Of a stretch of 64,000 nucleotides of DNA, positions 39,198 through 48,779 are shown in pieces; within the stretch, counting starts at the first letter, position 1, and each line of letters starts with the position of its first letter. Origin of the DNA: Jejuia sp049889775 (lineage in GTDB: Bacteria; Bacteroidota; Bacteroidia; Flavobacteriales; Flavobacteriaceae); the NCBI GenBank assembly GCA_049889775.1, contig JBMHCT010000030.1, forward strand, positions 62,001 through 126,000, given 5' to 3'. Below the pieces are notes generated by a model. That model did not search any database. It was not told the origin of the DNA and saw nothing but the letters and a program-made list of their open reading frames with translations. Both the position numbers and the translations under genes were made by a program.

Positions 39198-41105
39198 TTA
39201 TTTAAATTCAAAAACAGTCACTGCCAAAGGAGGTAACGTAATTGTTGCTGAATAAGGTTTACCAATCCACTCTTCTTTTTTAATAGATATCGGCTTGCTA
39301 TTGGAAACGCCACTACCGCCAAAAGCTTCGTCATCACTATTAAAGATTTCTACTAGTTTGCCATCAAACGGTACACCAATTTTATAATTCTTCCTCACAG
39401 CAGGGGTTAAATTACAAACCACAGCCACCGTTTTTTCTTCTTCGTATCCTTTTCTTAAATAAGATATAACACTGTTTTCGTAGTCGCCGTAATGAATCCA
39501 TTCAAATCCCTCATGACTAAACCCTTTTTCAAACAACGCAGGTGTGCTCTTGTAGAGTTTATTAAGGTTGGAAACATAGTTTTTCATATTTTGATGAGGC
39601 ATAAATTCTAACAAATTCCAGTCTAAACTATCTTGGAAATCCCACTCATTATACTGCCCAAATTCACCACCCATAAATAGTAATTTTGTACCTGGATGTG
39701 TAAACATATAACCGTAAAGCAATCTTAAGTTTGCAAATCGTTGCCATTCATCACCAGGCATTCTCCCTAAAATTGAGTTTTTACCGTAAACTACCTCGTC
39801 GTGAGACAATGGTAACATAAAGTTTTCGGTAAAGGCATAAGCCAAACTAAATGTAATTTCATTATGATGGTGAGATCTGTAAACAGGGTCTTTTTTGAAA
39901 TATTCCAGAGTATCATGCATCCAACCCATCATCCATTTCATGCCAAAACCTAAACCGCCAACAAATGTTGGTTTTGAAACCATTGGGAAAGCAGTAGATT
40001 CTTCGGCAATAGTTTGTGCATCTGGGAAAGAAGCGTAAACCTCTTCATTTAATTGCTTTAAGAAATCTATAACCGCTAGGTTTTCACGCCCACCATAGAT
40101 ATTCGGTTCCCACTCACCGTCTTCTCTAGAATAATCTAAAAATAGCATAGAAGCCACAGCATCTACACGCAAGCCATCCGCATGATATTGGTCCAGCCAA
40201 AAAATGGCATTACTTATTAAGAATGAGCGTACTTCATTACGCTCGTAGTTAAATATTAAACTTTTCCAATCTTGATGATAACCTTTTCGTCTGTCTGGAT
40301 GCTCGTAAAGATGTGAACCATCAAAAAAACCTATTCCATGCGCATCTTCAGGAAAATGTGAAGGTACCCAATCTAGGATAATTCCAATATCGTTTTGGTG
40401 CAGTTTATCTACTAAATATTTAAATTCTTCTGGGTAGCCGTAACGCGATGTTGGTGCAAAATATCCAGTTATTTGGTAGCCCCAAGACGGATCGTAGGGA
40501 TATTCCATAATAGGCATGAGCTCAACATGCGTAAAGTTCATTTCCTTAACGTAATTCACCAAATCGTCTGCTAATTCATAATAAGACATAAATCTATCTT
40601 CTTCAACATTGCGTTTCCAAGACCCTAAATGCACTTCATAAACAGAAAATGGTGCGTCTATAGCATTATTCTTTTTACGCTTTTTCATCCACTTACTGTC
40701 CTTCCATTTATAGGTATCATCCCATACTATTGAGGCAGTTTTTGGCGGATGTTCACAACGTCTCGCGTAAGGGTCAGCCTTTTCCGTTTTTACATCGTTG
40801 TGATGACTTTGAATTTTATACTTGTAAATAGCACCTTTTTCAACCAGAGGAATAAAGCCCTCCCAAATTCCACTAGAATCCCAGCGAACATTTAGTTGGT
40901 GTTCGCCCTCCATCCAATAGTTAAAATCCCCAATAACAGAAACTTGTTTTGCACTAGGTGCCCAAACGGCAAAATACACACCTTCAATATCATCAACGGT
41001 AACCAGATGCGATCCGAATTTTTCATAAAGGCGAAAATGTTTTCCGGCTTTAAACAGGTTAATATCAAATTCTGTAAATAGACTGTACGGTTTTACGTGT
41101 GCCAT
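39198..41105 (-). CDS. glgB: 1,4-alpha-glucan branching enzyme
   Basis: A 635-residue GH13 enzyme that makes alpha-1,6 branches in glycogen. A CBM48-type N-terminal domain (about 15-110) precedes the barrel. Catalytic residues are the nucleophile Asp315 in GLRVDAVASML, the acid/base Glu368 in TIAEESTAFP, and the transition-state Asp in MLPLSHDEVVYGK. Length fits the short form without the extra N1 domain. It is the last gene of glgM-glgC-glgE-mak-glgB, 9 bases after mak, and supplies the branches onto which GlgE adds maltosyl units. Confidence 0.96.
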   Translation of the reverse strand: MAHVKPYSLFTEFDINLFKAGKHFRLYEKFGSHLVTVDDIEGVYFAVWAPSAKQVSVIGDFNYWMEGEHQLNVRWDSSGIWEGFIPLVEKGAIYKYKIQSHHNDVKTEKADPYARRCEHPPKTASIVWDDTYKWKDSKWMKKRKKNNAIDAPFSVYEVHLGSWKRNVEEDRFMSYYELADDLVNYVKEMNFTHVELMPIMEYPYDPSWGYQITGYFAPTSRYGYPEEFKYLVDKLHQNDIGIILDWVPSHFPEDAHGIGFFDGSHLYEHPDRRKGYHQDWKSLIFNYERNEVRSFLISNAIFWLDQYHADGLRVDAVASMLFLDYSREDGEWEPNIYGGRENLAVIDFLKQLNEEVYASFPDAQTIAEESTAFPMVSKPTFVGGLGFGMKWMMGWMHDTLEYFKKDPVYRSHHHNEITFSLAYAFTENFMLPLSHDEVVYGKNSILGRMPGDEWQRFANLRLLYGYMFTHPGTKLLFMGGEFGQYNEWDFQDSLDWNLLEFMPHQNMKNYVSNLNKLYKSTPALFEKGFSHEGFEWIHYGDYENSVISYLRKGYEEEKTVAVVCNLTPAVRKNYKIGVPFDGKLVEIFNSDDEAFGGSGVSNSKPISIKKEEWIGKPYSATITLPPLAVTVFEFK

Positions 41106-41114
41106 GTTTTGTTG

Positions 41115-42743
41115 TTAGTTATTTATAATATTTGATATTCCTTTTAAAGGAATAATTGCCCATTTTGGGCGCGAATTAAGCTCATAGCCTAATTCGTAAA
41201 CCGCCTTCTCTAATAAGGCGTATTTTAATAAAAATATACGTTCTTGATTGTAGCCAATATTTAAGTTAGCTTCTCTTACTTCAGTAATATAAGTACCTAA
41301 AAATAGGCCAATGATATAATCGTATAACAATTCTCCTGCTGAAAAAAGCGCTTCGGCACTGCTGTTATAGTTATCTAAATTGTTGAAAATGGTGGTATAA
41401 ATGGCGTAGTGAAAACTTCTAAATAAGCCAGCTACGTCTTTTAAAGGCGGTTGTTTTACTTTTCTATCTCTAATGGTACTTTCAGGTTCCCCTTCAAAAT
41501 CTAAAATATGGAAATCGTTATTCTTTACCAGAATTTGCCCCAAATGATAGTCGCCATGAACTCTTATGCGCTGACCCTTTAGTTTTGTCCAATCAAAGTT
41601 TACAAAGCGTTTTCTTATTGTGTTTTTCTTATCAAGGAACTCTTTTGCCAGCGATAGAGCCATTCCATCAAGTTTATGCAAATTATTCTCAACAGTATTT
41701 AACCTGTTTTGAAATTGGTACAACAATCTGTTTTTTAACCAAACTTCGTAATCGCCATTATAGTGAGAAGGCGTAAAAGCCATTTCTTCGAACTCTGAAC
41801 CCAAGGCAATATGCATTTCTGCCGTACGTTTAGACAGTGTTTGAATGTGCTTGAGAAAATCTAAGCCTACCCAATCAATCATTACAGGAGGAATATCGTT
41901 AATACCCAACTTTAAAAAACGTTCTGTTTCAGGAATGTCGGCAATGTTTAGTTTCTTGGAGTTGAAGGTGTCAAAAATACGCTTAAACTCTTTCAGCATA
42001 TACTCCCAAGCATCACCTTCATTTGGAATCATTTTTTGCATTAATGCAATGGTGATGATCTCTTTTTCAGAATCTTCAATATTGATACTCCCTAGGTATG
42101 GCGGGGTATTTTTAAACTCTCGTTTTTCTGATAAATACCTGCTCATTTCGTAGTCGGGATTTTTATCAGAATAGATTCTTCTGAAGAATTTTAAAACGGA
42201 AGTATCATTATAAATGATAGACGTATTGCTTTGTTCTAGCCCCATAAATCTAGATGACCTATAGGAGTCGTCTACAAGTAGAGCGCTTTTATGGTATTTT
42301 ACTTTTGTTCTATCAATAGGTTCTGCTGTGATAATACGCTCGAAAACTAGCCTTCTAAAAGCCTCAAGATTAACTGCGTCAATAATATAACCTGTTTTTC
42401 CGTCGATAGATATTGGTAAAATTCTATTTTTTTCAGCAAAAGATTCGTCGGTAACAAACGCAATTGGTAAAAAGTAATGTTGGAAAAAGGCCTCAACAAA
42501 ATTGACTTCTAAAATTAGTCCATAATACACTTCTTCATTTTGTTGAATTCTAAAGTATTCGGCTAATTCTATGTACTTCAATTTACTCGCCTTACCTCCA
42601 TACCAGCGTTGTTTTTGGATATATTCCTCTAAAATATCAGACAAAAATACCGATACAAAATTTGAGTCGTCTAGGAGCTGTTCCCAAGCAACATCAAAAA
42701 CCAAAGGTGTTTTTATTTGAGATTTAACAGAGGTTTCGGCCAT
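41115..42743 (-). CDS. mak: Maltokinase (Mak/Pep2-like)
   Basis: A 542-residue protein of the trehalose synthase C-terminal/maltokinase family. It phosphorylates maltose to maltose-1-phosphate with ATP. The N-terminal RWYGGKA (46-52) is typical. The kinase catalytic region is RVHGDYHLGQ (394-403) and the metal-binding segment is FHILDFEGEP (411-420). In many bacteria this domain is fused or linked to TreS, but here it stands alone with no treS in the window. It starts 3 bases after glgE and is followed by glgB after 9 bases, so it is within one operon and feeds GlgE. Confidence 0.88.
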   Translation of the reverse strand: MAETSVKSQIKTPLVFDVAWEQLLDDSNFVSVFLSDILEEYIQKQRWYGGKASKLKYIELAEYFRIQQNEEVYYGLILEVNFVEAFFQHYFLPIAFVTDESFAEKNRILPISIDGKTGYIIDAVNLEAFRRLVFERIITAEPIDRTKVKYHKSALLVDDSYRSSRFMGLEQSNTSIIYNDTSVLKFFRRIYSDKNPDYEMSRYLSEKREFKNTPPYLGSINIEDSEKEIITIALMQKMIPNEGDAWEYMLKEFKRIFDTFNSKKLNIADIPETERFLKLGINDIPPVMIDWVGLDFLKHIQTLSKRTAEMHIALGSEFEEMAFTPSHYNGDYEVWLKNRLLYQFQNRLNTVENNLHKLDGMALSLAKEFLDKKNTIRKRFVNFDWTKLKGQRIRVHGDYHLGQILVKNNDFHILDFEGEPESTIRDRKVKQPPLKDVAGLFRSFHYAIYTTIFNNLDNYNSSAEALFSAGELLYDYIIGLFLGTYITEVREANLNIGYNQERIFLLKYALLEKAVYELGYELNSRPKWAIIPLKGISNIINN

Positions 42744-42746
42744 AAA

Positions 42747-44687
42747 TTACTTGTTAATTTGAAAGATATGGAACGGTAATGTAGGGTGTAGTTCTACATA
42801 ATTCCACTCATTGTGCCAATTGTAACGATTGTCTGTAATTAAATCGTGCATCTCCATGTTATGGCCAGCATGTACACCTAATTCGTGCAGTGGCATTTGA
42901 ACCGTGCCTTTTTGTGAATTATAATGATCTAAACTAATAATTACAAATATGTGGTTATTTTTTGCTTCATTCCACTTGTAAAAGGCAATTAAGTTATCGT
43001 TTTCAACATGACAAAATTTGATATTATTTGTTTGTTGAAGTGCTTCATTATGATGACGTATGTAATTGATTTTGGCAATAACAGTAGTCAACTTATTTTG
43101 AATGGTCCAGTTGTAATGCGCAATTTGGAATTTTTCGGAGTTAAGATATTCTTCTTTACCCAACAAAGAATCCGACAACATATATTCAAAAACAGGGCCA
43201 TAAATACCAATACAAGAACTTAGTGTAGCTGCCAAGGCATATCTTTGCATATGCTTAGACTCTCCAGTACCTTGTAAATGGAACGGATTAATATCTGGCG
43301 TATTGGGCCAAAAATTAGGTTGCATATACTCTTTAAGTTCGGTTTTGGTTAACTCCTCAATATACTCTATTAACTCATGCTTATTATTACGCCAAGTAAA
43401 ATAAGTATACGACTGTGTGTAACCCTGTTTTGCCAATTGTTGCATAACTTTAGGGGCTGTAAAAGCCTCAGCTAAAAAGATTACATTAGGGTGTTTTTCT
43501 TTTACTTTGGTGATGACCCAATTCCAAAAATAGAAGGGTTTGGTGTGTGGATTATCAACTCTAAAAATTTCAATACCACAATCAACCCAATGCAAAAGAA
43601 TATCTAAACACTCTTCCCAAAGCGCTTCATAGTCATCACTTTCCCAGTAAATTGGTAATATATCTTGGTATTTTTTTGGAGGATTCTCAGCATACTGCAC
43701 GGTACCATCAGGGCGCCATTTAAACCAAGAAGGGTGTTCTTTTACCCATGGATGATCTGGGGCAGCTTGCAACGCATAATCCATCGCAATTTCTAAATCT
43801 TGTTCTTTTGCTTTTTGAACAAGTGCTTTGAAATCTTCTAAATTTCCTAATTGAGGATGAATAGCTTTGTGACCACCATGTTTGGAACCAACACCCCAGG
43901 TTGAGCCAACATCACCTTCATAAGCCTCTGTGGTGTTATTTTTACCTTTTCTATTTACCTCTCCAATGGGATGAATAGGTGGTAGGTAAACTACATCGAA
44001 GCCCATGCCCTTAATACGCGGAAGTAATCTCTCGCAATCTTTAAAAGTGCCATGAACACCTTCTTGCTCAGAAGCTGAACGAGGAAAAAACTCATACCAG
44101 GTGCTAAATCTAGCTTTTTTTCTATCTACATAAACTTTAAAATCAACTGAAGTATTTTCTAAAACCTTTAAAGGATTATCAAATAGTATTTGATATAATC
44201 TATCCGAAACCGCTTCATTTAGGGCTTCACCATAATTGTTTTCATCTTTAAATAGATGCTGTAGATGTTCTAAATATGCCTTATCAACTTTTGAGGACAC
44301 TTTTTTTATTATAGATGCCAAATATTCTGCACCTTCCAAAAGTTCAGACTTAACATATTGCCCATCATCAATTTTGCGAATAATACCGTGACGCCAGTTT
44401 AAAGCATAATCTACCCAAGCCTCGACTTTATAGGTATAGAAGCCTTGTTTTTCAACATAGAAACTGCTTTGCCATTCGTCATTGAAATCTAAAGACATTC
44501 GTGTTTCCGTCCACTTTTTATCTTTTTCGTGCTTGTATAATACGGATGCTCCAAGCACATCGTGACCATCTGTCAATATATGCGCTCTAACATTTACTAT
44601 TTCATTTACAATTCGCTTTATATAAAACTCGCCACCATTTACACTTGGTGATACATAATCAATAACTACACGTCTTTGATTTTTCAT
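42747..44687 (-). CDS. glgE: Alpha-1,4-glucan:maltose-1-phosphate maltosyltransferase
   Basis: A 646-residue GH13_3 enzyme that transfers maltosyl units from maltose-1-phosphate to alpha-1,4-glucan. An N-terminal domain (about 1-115) and helical insert precede the barrel. Diagnostic stretches are STWYEFFPRSA (195-205), VVYLPPIHPIGEVNRKGKNN, the nucleophile Asp378 in IFRVDNPHTKP, and the acid/base Glu407 in FLAEAFT. Length matches known GlgE (about 650-700). It sits between glgC (31 bases) and mak (3 bases), so all partners of the pathway are clustered. Confidence 0.95.
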   Translation of the reverse strand: MKNQRRVVIDYVSPSVNGGEFYIKRIVNEIVNVRAHILTDGHDVLGASVLYKHEKDKKWTETRMSLDFNDEWQSSFYVEKQGFYTYKVEAWVDYALNWRHGIIRKIDDGQYVKSELLEGAEYLASIIKKVSSKVDKAYLEHLQHLFKDENNYGEALNEAVSDRLYQILFDNPLKVLENTSVDFKVYVDRKKARFSTWYEFFPRSASEQEGVHGTFKDCERLLPRIKGMGFDVVYLPPIHPIGEVNRKGKNNTTEAYEGDVGSTWGVGSKHGGHKAIHPQLGNLEDFKALVQKAKEQDLEIAMDYALQAAPDHPWVKEHPSWFKWRPDGTVQYAENPPKKYQDILPIYWESDDYEALWEECLDILLHWVDCGIEIFRVDNPHTKPFYFWNWVITKVKEKHPNVIFLAEAFTAPKVMQQLAKQGYTQSYTYFTWRNNKHELIEYIEELTKTELKEYMQPNFWPNTPDINPFHLQGTGESKHMQRYALAATLSSCIGIYGPVFEYMLSDSLLGKEEYLNSEKFQIAHYNWTIQNKLTTVIAKINYIRHHNEALQQTNNIKFCHVENDNLIAFYKWNEAKNNHIFVIISLDHYNSQKGTVQMPLHELGVHAGHNMEMHDLITDNRYNWHNEWNYVELHPTLPFHIFQINK

Positions 44688-44718
44688 AAGATGTTTTGAA
44701 GTAAAAAGAATAAAAAGT

Positions 44719-45984
44719 TTAGATTACTGTGCCTTTGGGTATTACAGCGCCTTTTTTGATAACCACGATACCTTGTTTCACCATGTAAGTGTCTGTCTCC
44801 ACTTCTTCTAGATGAGGTCCACCGTTAATTCTAACATCGTCACCAATACGGCAATTTTTGTCAATAATGGCATTTTTAATAAAGCAGCGTTCACCAATAC
44901 CCATTAAAATTTCAATTTTATCCCTATCAATTTCTATAAGGTTTTCATAAGTATCGCACCCCATCATATAGGTGTTGATAACTGTAGATTCTTCACCAAT
45001 TCTAGAACGAATACCTATAACTGAATTTTCGATTTTGGCGGCCGCAATAATACATCCCTCTGCAATTACCGTTTTTTCGCAAGTGGTATTCGCTAGTTTT
45101 GTTGTAGGCAGCATTCTTGCTCTTGTATAAATGCGGCGTTTTCTATCGTATAAATCAAATTCTGGGAGGTTGTCGGCTAGTTTAAGATTGGCTTCAAAGA
45201 AAGAATCTATGTTTCCAATGTCAGTCCAGTAACCTTCATATTGGTAACTTAACGTTTTGTGTTTTTCAATAGCACTGGGGATAATTTCCTTACCAAAATC
45301 ATTGGTGTCAGGGTTCTCCATCAATTTGGTCATCAAATCTCTGTTGAAGATGTAAATTCCCATAGAAGCCAGATAATTGCGTCCTTGGTTTTTCATTTCA
45401 TTACTTACTTCAGAGGTCCAATCGGGTAATAACTCCGCATGAGGTTTTTCAATAAAAGAAGTAATAATATTTTTATCATCCGATTTTAAAATACCAAATT
45501 CTGTGGCTTCTTTAGCTGTAACGGGAATAGTAGCAATAGAAATTTCGGCGCCACTTGTCTCATGCGCATCAATCATTTTTTCATAATCCATTTGGTATAA
45601 TTGATCCCCAGATAAGATTAAGAAATATTCAAATTCATGTCTTAAAAAGTGATGCATACTCTGGCGAACAGCATCTGCGGTTCCCTGGAACCAAGTTTTG
45701 TTTTGTGGTGTTTGTTCTGCGGCCAATACATCAACAAATGCTGCGCTAAAAAAACTAAAATGATACGTGTTTTTAATGTGACGATTTAATGATGCAGAAT
45801 TAAACTGGGTTAATACATACATTCTCTTGATATCGGCATTAATACAGTTTGAGATAGGGATGTCTACCAACCTATATTTGCCTGCAATAGGAACCGCTGG
45901 CTTGGACCGGTCTTTTGTTAGTGGGTAAAGTCTTGAACCTTGTCCGCCACCTAAAATTATGGCTAATACTTTGCTGTTAATCAT
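44719..45984 (-). CDS. glgC: Glucose-1-phosphate adenylyltransferase
   Basis: A 421-residue ADP-glucose pyrophosphorylase. The nucleotide-binding start is ILGGGQGSRLYPLTKDRSKPAVP (about 11-33, part shown), followed by KYRLVDIPISNC and the sugar-phosphate site FGKEIIP. The C-terminal left-handed helix region (about 295-421) is complete. It resembles the plant/cyanobacterial branch more than the enterobacterial one. It makes ADP-glucose for GlgM directly upstream (28 bases). Confidence 0.95.
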   Translation of the reverse strand: MINSKVLAIILGGGQGSRLYPLTKDRSKPAVPIAGKYRLVDIPISNCINADIKRMYVLTQFNSASLNRHIKNTYHFSFFSAAFVDVLAAEQTPQNKTWFQGTADAVRQSMHHFLRHEFEYFLILSGDQLYQMDYEKMIDAHETSGAEISIATIPVTAKEATEFGILKSDDKNIITSFIEKPHAELLPDWTSEVSNEMKNQGRNYLASMGIYIFNRDLMTKLMENPDTNDFGKEIIPSAIEKHKTLSYQYEGYWTDIGNIDSFFEANLKLADNLPEFDLYDRKRRIYTRARMLPTTKLANTTCEKTVIAEGCIIAAAKIENSVIGIRSRIGEESTVINTYMMGCDTYENLIEIDRDKIEILMGIGERCFIKNAIIDKNCRIGDDVRINGGPHLEEVETDTYMVKQGIVVIKKGAVIPKGTVI

Positions 45985-46012
45985 CTTAGTCTTTTTTTAG
46001 TTGTATGAGTGT

Positions 46013-47215
46013 TTATATAATGGATTCGTAAAGCGCTTCGACCTGTTTTGCAATAGCTACCCAGTCAAAATAGTCCTCTACACGTTTTCTTCCTTTTTGT
46101 GCCATATTGTTTCTTAGTGCTTCGTCTTTAATTACTTTATTCACACCATTTGCTAAATCTCTGGCGAATTTGTCCGGATTTACGGGTTCAAATGGCGCTT
46201 CTTTTTGTTGCTCTAAAGGAATCAAAATACCCGTTTCTCCATCAACCACAACTTCTTTAATACCACCAACAGCACTGGCAACTACAGCAGTATTGCACGC
46301 CATAGCCTCAATATTGATGATGCCAAATGGCTCATATATTGAAGGACAACAAAACACAGCGGCATGAGAATATAATTGGATGATTTCTTCTTTAGTGACC
46401 ATCTTATCAATCCAAATCACGTTATCTCTCGTTTTTTGTACCTCACTTACGGCGGCTTCCATTTCAAGACCAATTTCTTTGGTGTCAGGTGCGCCGGCAC
46501 AAAGCACAATTTGGGTGTCAGGATCAACGTATTTAATGGCGTTAACCAGATGGATAATACCTTTTTGTCTTGTAATCCGTCCGACAAATAAAACGTATGG
46601 TTTGCTTTTATTGATACCATAGGTGTCCAGCGTTTCAGTACTTGATGTTGCTTTGTATTGTTGCAGATTAATGCCATTGTAAATTACTTTTACTTTGCTT
46701 TCATCCACATTAAAATGTTGCAATACATCTTCTTTTGTTTCTTCTGAAACAGCAATTAAAGCATCTGCCATTTCAATAGCAGTTTTTTCAACCCAAGATG
46801 AGGCATCATATCCACGACCTAACTGTTCACGTTTCCACGGGCGTAATGGTTCTAAAGAATGTGTTGTAATTACTAAAGGTGTCCCATAACATAATTTAGA
46901 CATAATACCTGCGAAATGCGCATACCAAGTATGGCAATGTACCACGTCTGCATCAACAGGATCTATGTTCATTTGAACGCAAGTACTAAGCGTTTTAAAT
47001 ACTGATTTTAGCTTGTCATCAGCACCATCAAAAATTGGATTATCAAATGGAAATCCTTTAACGGATAAATTTCCTGAAGTTTCATTTTGATCTCCAAAGC
47101 ACCTCACATCCATTTCAATTAATTTAGCTAATTCTTCTGCTAAATATTCAACGTGTACTCCTGCACCTCCATATACGTATGGAGGGAATTCTCTGGTGTA
47201 AAAAAGTGCTTTCAT
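46013..47215 (-). CDS. glgM: GT4 glycosyltransferase, GlgM-type maltose-1-phosphate synthase / glycogen synthase
   Basis: A 400-residue GT4-family enzyme. The sequence closely follows the actinobacterial GlgM/GlgA pattern: FPPYVYGGAGVHVEYLAEEL, VVHCHTWYAHFAG, THSLEPLRPWKREQLGRGY, VGRITRQKG (211-219), and the catalytic EPFGIINIE (295-303). Mycobacterial GlgM joins ADP-glucose and glucose-1-phosphate to give maltose-1-phosphate, and is the main source of M1P for GlgE. It is the first gene of the glg operon, so the whole route ADP-glucose to M1P to branched glucan is encoded together. It is shorter than GT5 glycogen synthases (about 480). Annotation pipelines would probably call it glycogen synthase. 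Confidence 0.85.
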   Translation of the reverse strand: MKALFYTREFPPYVYGGAGVHVEYLAEELAKLIEMDVRCFGDQNETSGNLSVKGFPFDNPIFDGADDKLKSVFKTLSTCVQMNIDPVDADVVHCHTWYAHFAGIMSKLCYGTPLVITTHSLEPLRPWKREQLGRGYDASSWVEKTAIEMADALIAVSEETKEDVLQHFNVDESKVKVIYNGINLQQYKATSSTETLDTYGINKSKPYVLFVGRITRQKGIIHLVNAIKYVDPDTQIVLCAGAPDTKEIGLEMEAAVSEVQKTRDNVIWIDKMVTKEEIIQLYSHAAVFCCPSIYEPFGIINIEAMACNTAVVASAVGGIKEVVVDGETGILIPLEQQKEAPFEPVNPDKFARDLANGVNKVIKDEALRNNMAQKGRKRVEDYFDWVAIAKQVEALYESII

Positions 47216-47694
47216 AAATTGGTTGGTCTCAATACTTTTAAAATTCTAATCAAAAGAAAGGAATTATACTATAGCAGCAAGTTTTTTCTTGCGTTACTTT
47301 CAAAAATTGTCAAAAACATTTCTAAGGGTTGTAATGATTTGAAATGAAACAAATTAACCCATATTAATTGTGAAATTGTTAATAACGTTTTTAGGAAACC
47401 CTCAATGATTTTAAACGTAAAAATACAGTAAACACCTTGCTTATTAAGGTTTATGCTATTTTTAAATTAGTTTTTTCCCAATGTACAAATTAATTATTAA
47501 CAATTTTTAGAGTATAAGATTTTTACAGAAAAAAAGGTGATTTGAAGCAATCTAGAAATTTTTTGTAAAAATTTTTACTCTAAACGAAATTACTTTAAAG
47601 AATTTTGATGGAATGTTTAAAAATTGTGAAAAAACAAAAAAAGTCATTCCAATATAGAGTAAGAATGACTTTTGATTAAAATTATTAATACAGG
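47216..47694. other. 479-base region upstream of the glg operon
   Basis: It holds the presumed glgM promoter and, at its right end, the terminator of the next gene. The sequence is AT-rich, and I could not find a clear TAnnTTTG for glgM. No ORF or RNA gene was recognised. Confidence 0.4.
47630..47671 (-). terminator. Terminator of the exported-protein gene
   Basis: AAGTCATTC (47641-47649) pairs with GAATGACTT (47663-47671), with a 13-nt loop. On the minus strand the stem is followed by a T-rich run (47640-47631). It lies 24 bases after the stop at 47695. Confidence 0.75.
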
Positions 47695-48456
47695 TTATCT
47701 TCCGCCAGCAAGCGCCCATACAAGAGAAATTCCAAATATATTGTTCTTGTTTACAAGCCCAAAAGTGCTATCTTCTTTAAATTCATTGCCATTTTCTTGC
47801 TTGAAAGTGTCCCTAACGTGACTAACTAAACTAGTCTGAAGCATTAAAGAAAGTTGCGTTGTTAGTATTATCTGGAAGCCCACAACCAATGCTAGAGTTA
47901 GTCTATTAATATCTACCTTGCCGCCACTGTCAAATTTGTCGGCACCAAAAGCATAGGCAGCCATAATGCCATATATGAAGTTTACTTGATTATACCGTGT
48001 TATTGGCGTAAACATCAATGCCTTAAACTGTAATTCAAGTAAAGATCTATTGAAGAAATCGCTACTTAATCCGTTATACAAAGCCCCCAACGATAGGTAT
48101 AAAGCAGTAGTATTGAAAACCGCTGCTCTCAAGTAATACGCAGCGTGCAAACACCATAAAGTGTCATCACTTCCGAAACCAAAGCCTGCCCCAAGTGCTA
48201 GCATGGTTCTTGCGAAAACTACGGCGACCTCCTCGGGATTTTGCTCTTCAAGAGCATAAGATTCTCGAAATTCATCAGTAATACCAAAAAGATCTGAAGA
48301 TTCCGTTTCAAGATTAGCATCTTCATAAGAAACTATAGAAAATACATCTTGAGTAGTATCTAAAATAGTTTTGAAATTAGTTTCCTGAGAAAACAGGGAA
48401 CCAGCAAAAAGTAAAAGCGTTAAAAAACAACTGAGTTTGAAGTTTTTTGTTTTCAT
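47695..48456 (-). CDS. Exported protein of unknown function
   Basis: A 253-residue protein with a signal peptide ending about AGSLFSQ. After a polar segment (20-75) it has several long hydrophobic Gly/Ala-rich stretches (about 78-95, 103-125, 160-172, 183-207) and ends in GISLVWALAGGR. It may be an outer-membrane barrel or a helical membrane protein. No family was recognised. It is transcribed alone, with an inverted repeat TTGGTTA/TAACCAA (48471-48493) just upstream of the start that could be an operator. Confidence 0.6.
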   Translation of the reverse strand: MKTKNFKLSCFLTLLLFAGSLFSQETNFKTILDTTQDVFSIVSYEDANLETESSDLFGITDEFRESYALEEQNPEEVAVVFARTMLALGAGFGFGSDDTLWCLHAAYYLRAAVFNTTALYLSLGALYNGLSSDFFNRSLLELQFKALMFTPITRYNQVNFIYGIMAAYAFGADKFDSGGKVDINRLTLALVVGFQIILTTQLSLMLQTSLVSHVRDTFKQENGNEFKEDSTFGLVNKNNIFGISLVWALAGGR

Positions 48457-48779
48457 AATATATAGTTTGATTGGTTACATTTTTGATAACCAAAGCAGAC
48501 TAAATTCATGACGAAATGAAGCAATTACTTGGAAAATATACAATAAAAATTTTTAAAAAGCAATTGCTATTGTTTGATTACCAATTATTTAATAAGAAAT
48601 TGACTTGATAGAAAGCTTTATTTATCTCCTGTTTTTGAAATATTAAATTCGTTAGATCACAAAATTGTATAACATCTAAAAACTACCAATTCAGCCTAAT
48701 TTTAACCCAATTCATAAAATAATGATTCCATAGCAATTAGTTTTTATGGAGTTTTACTATGTCAAAAAACGAAACAATT
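48457..48779. other. Divergent intergenic region with an inverted repeat
   Basis: About 320 bases between the exported-protein gene and the receptor gene. The inverted repeat TTGGTTA (48471-48477) / TAACCAA (48487-48493) is the only clear structure. Promoters for both directions should be here, but no consensus box is exact. Confidence 0.4.
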
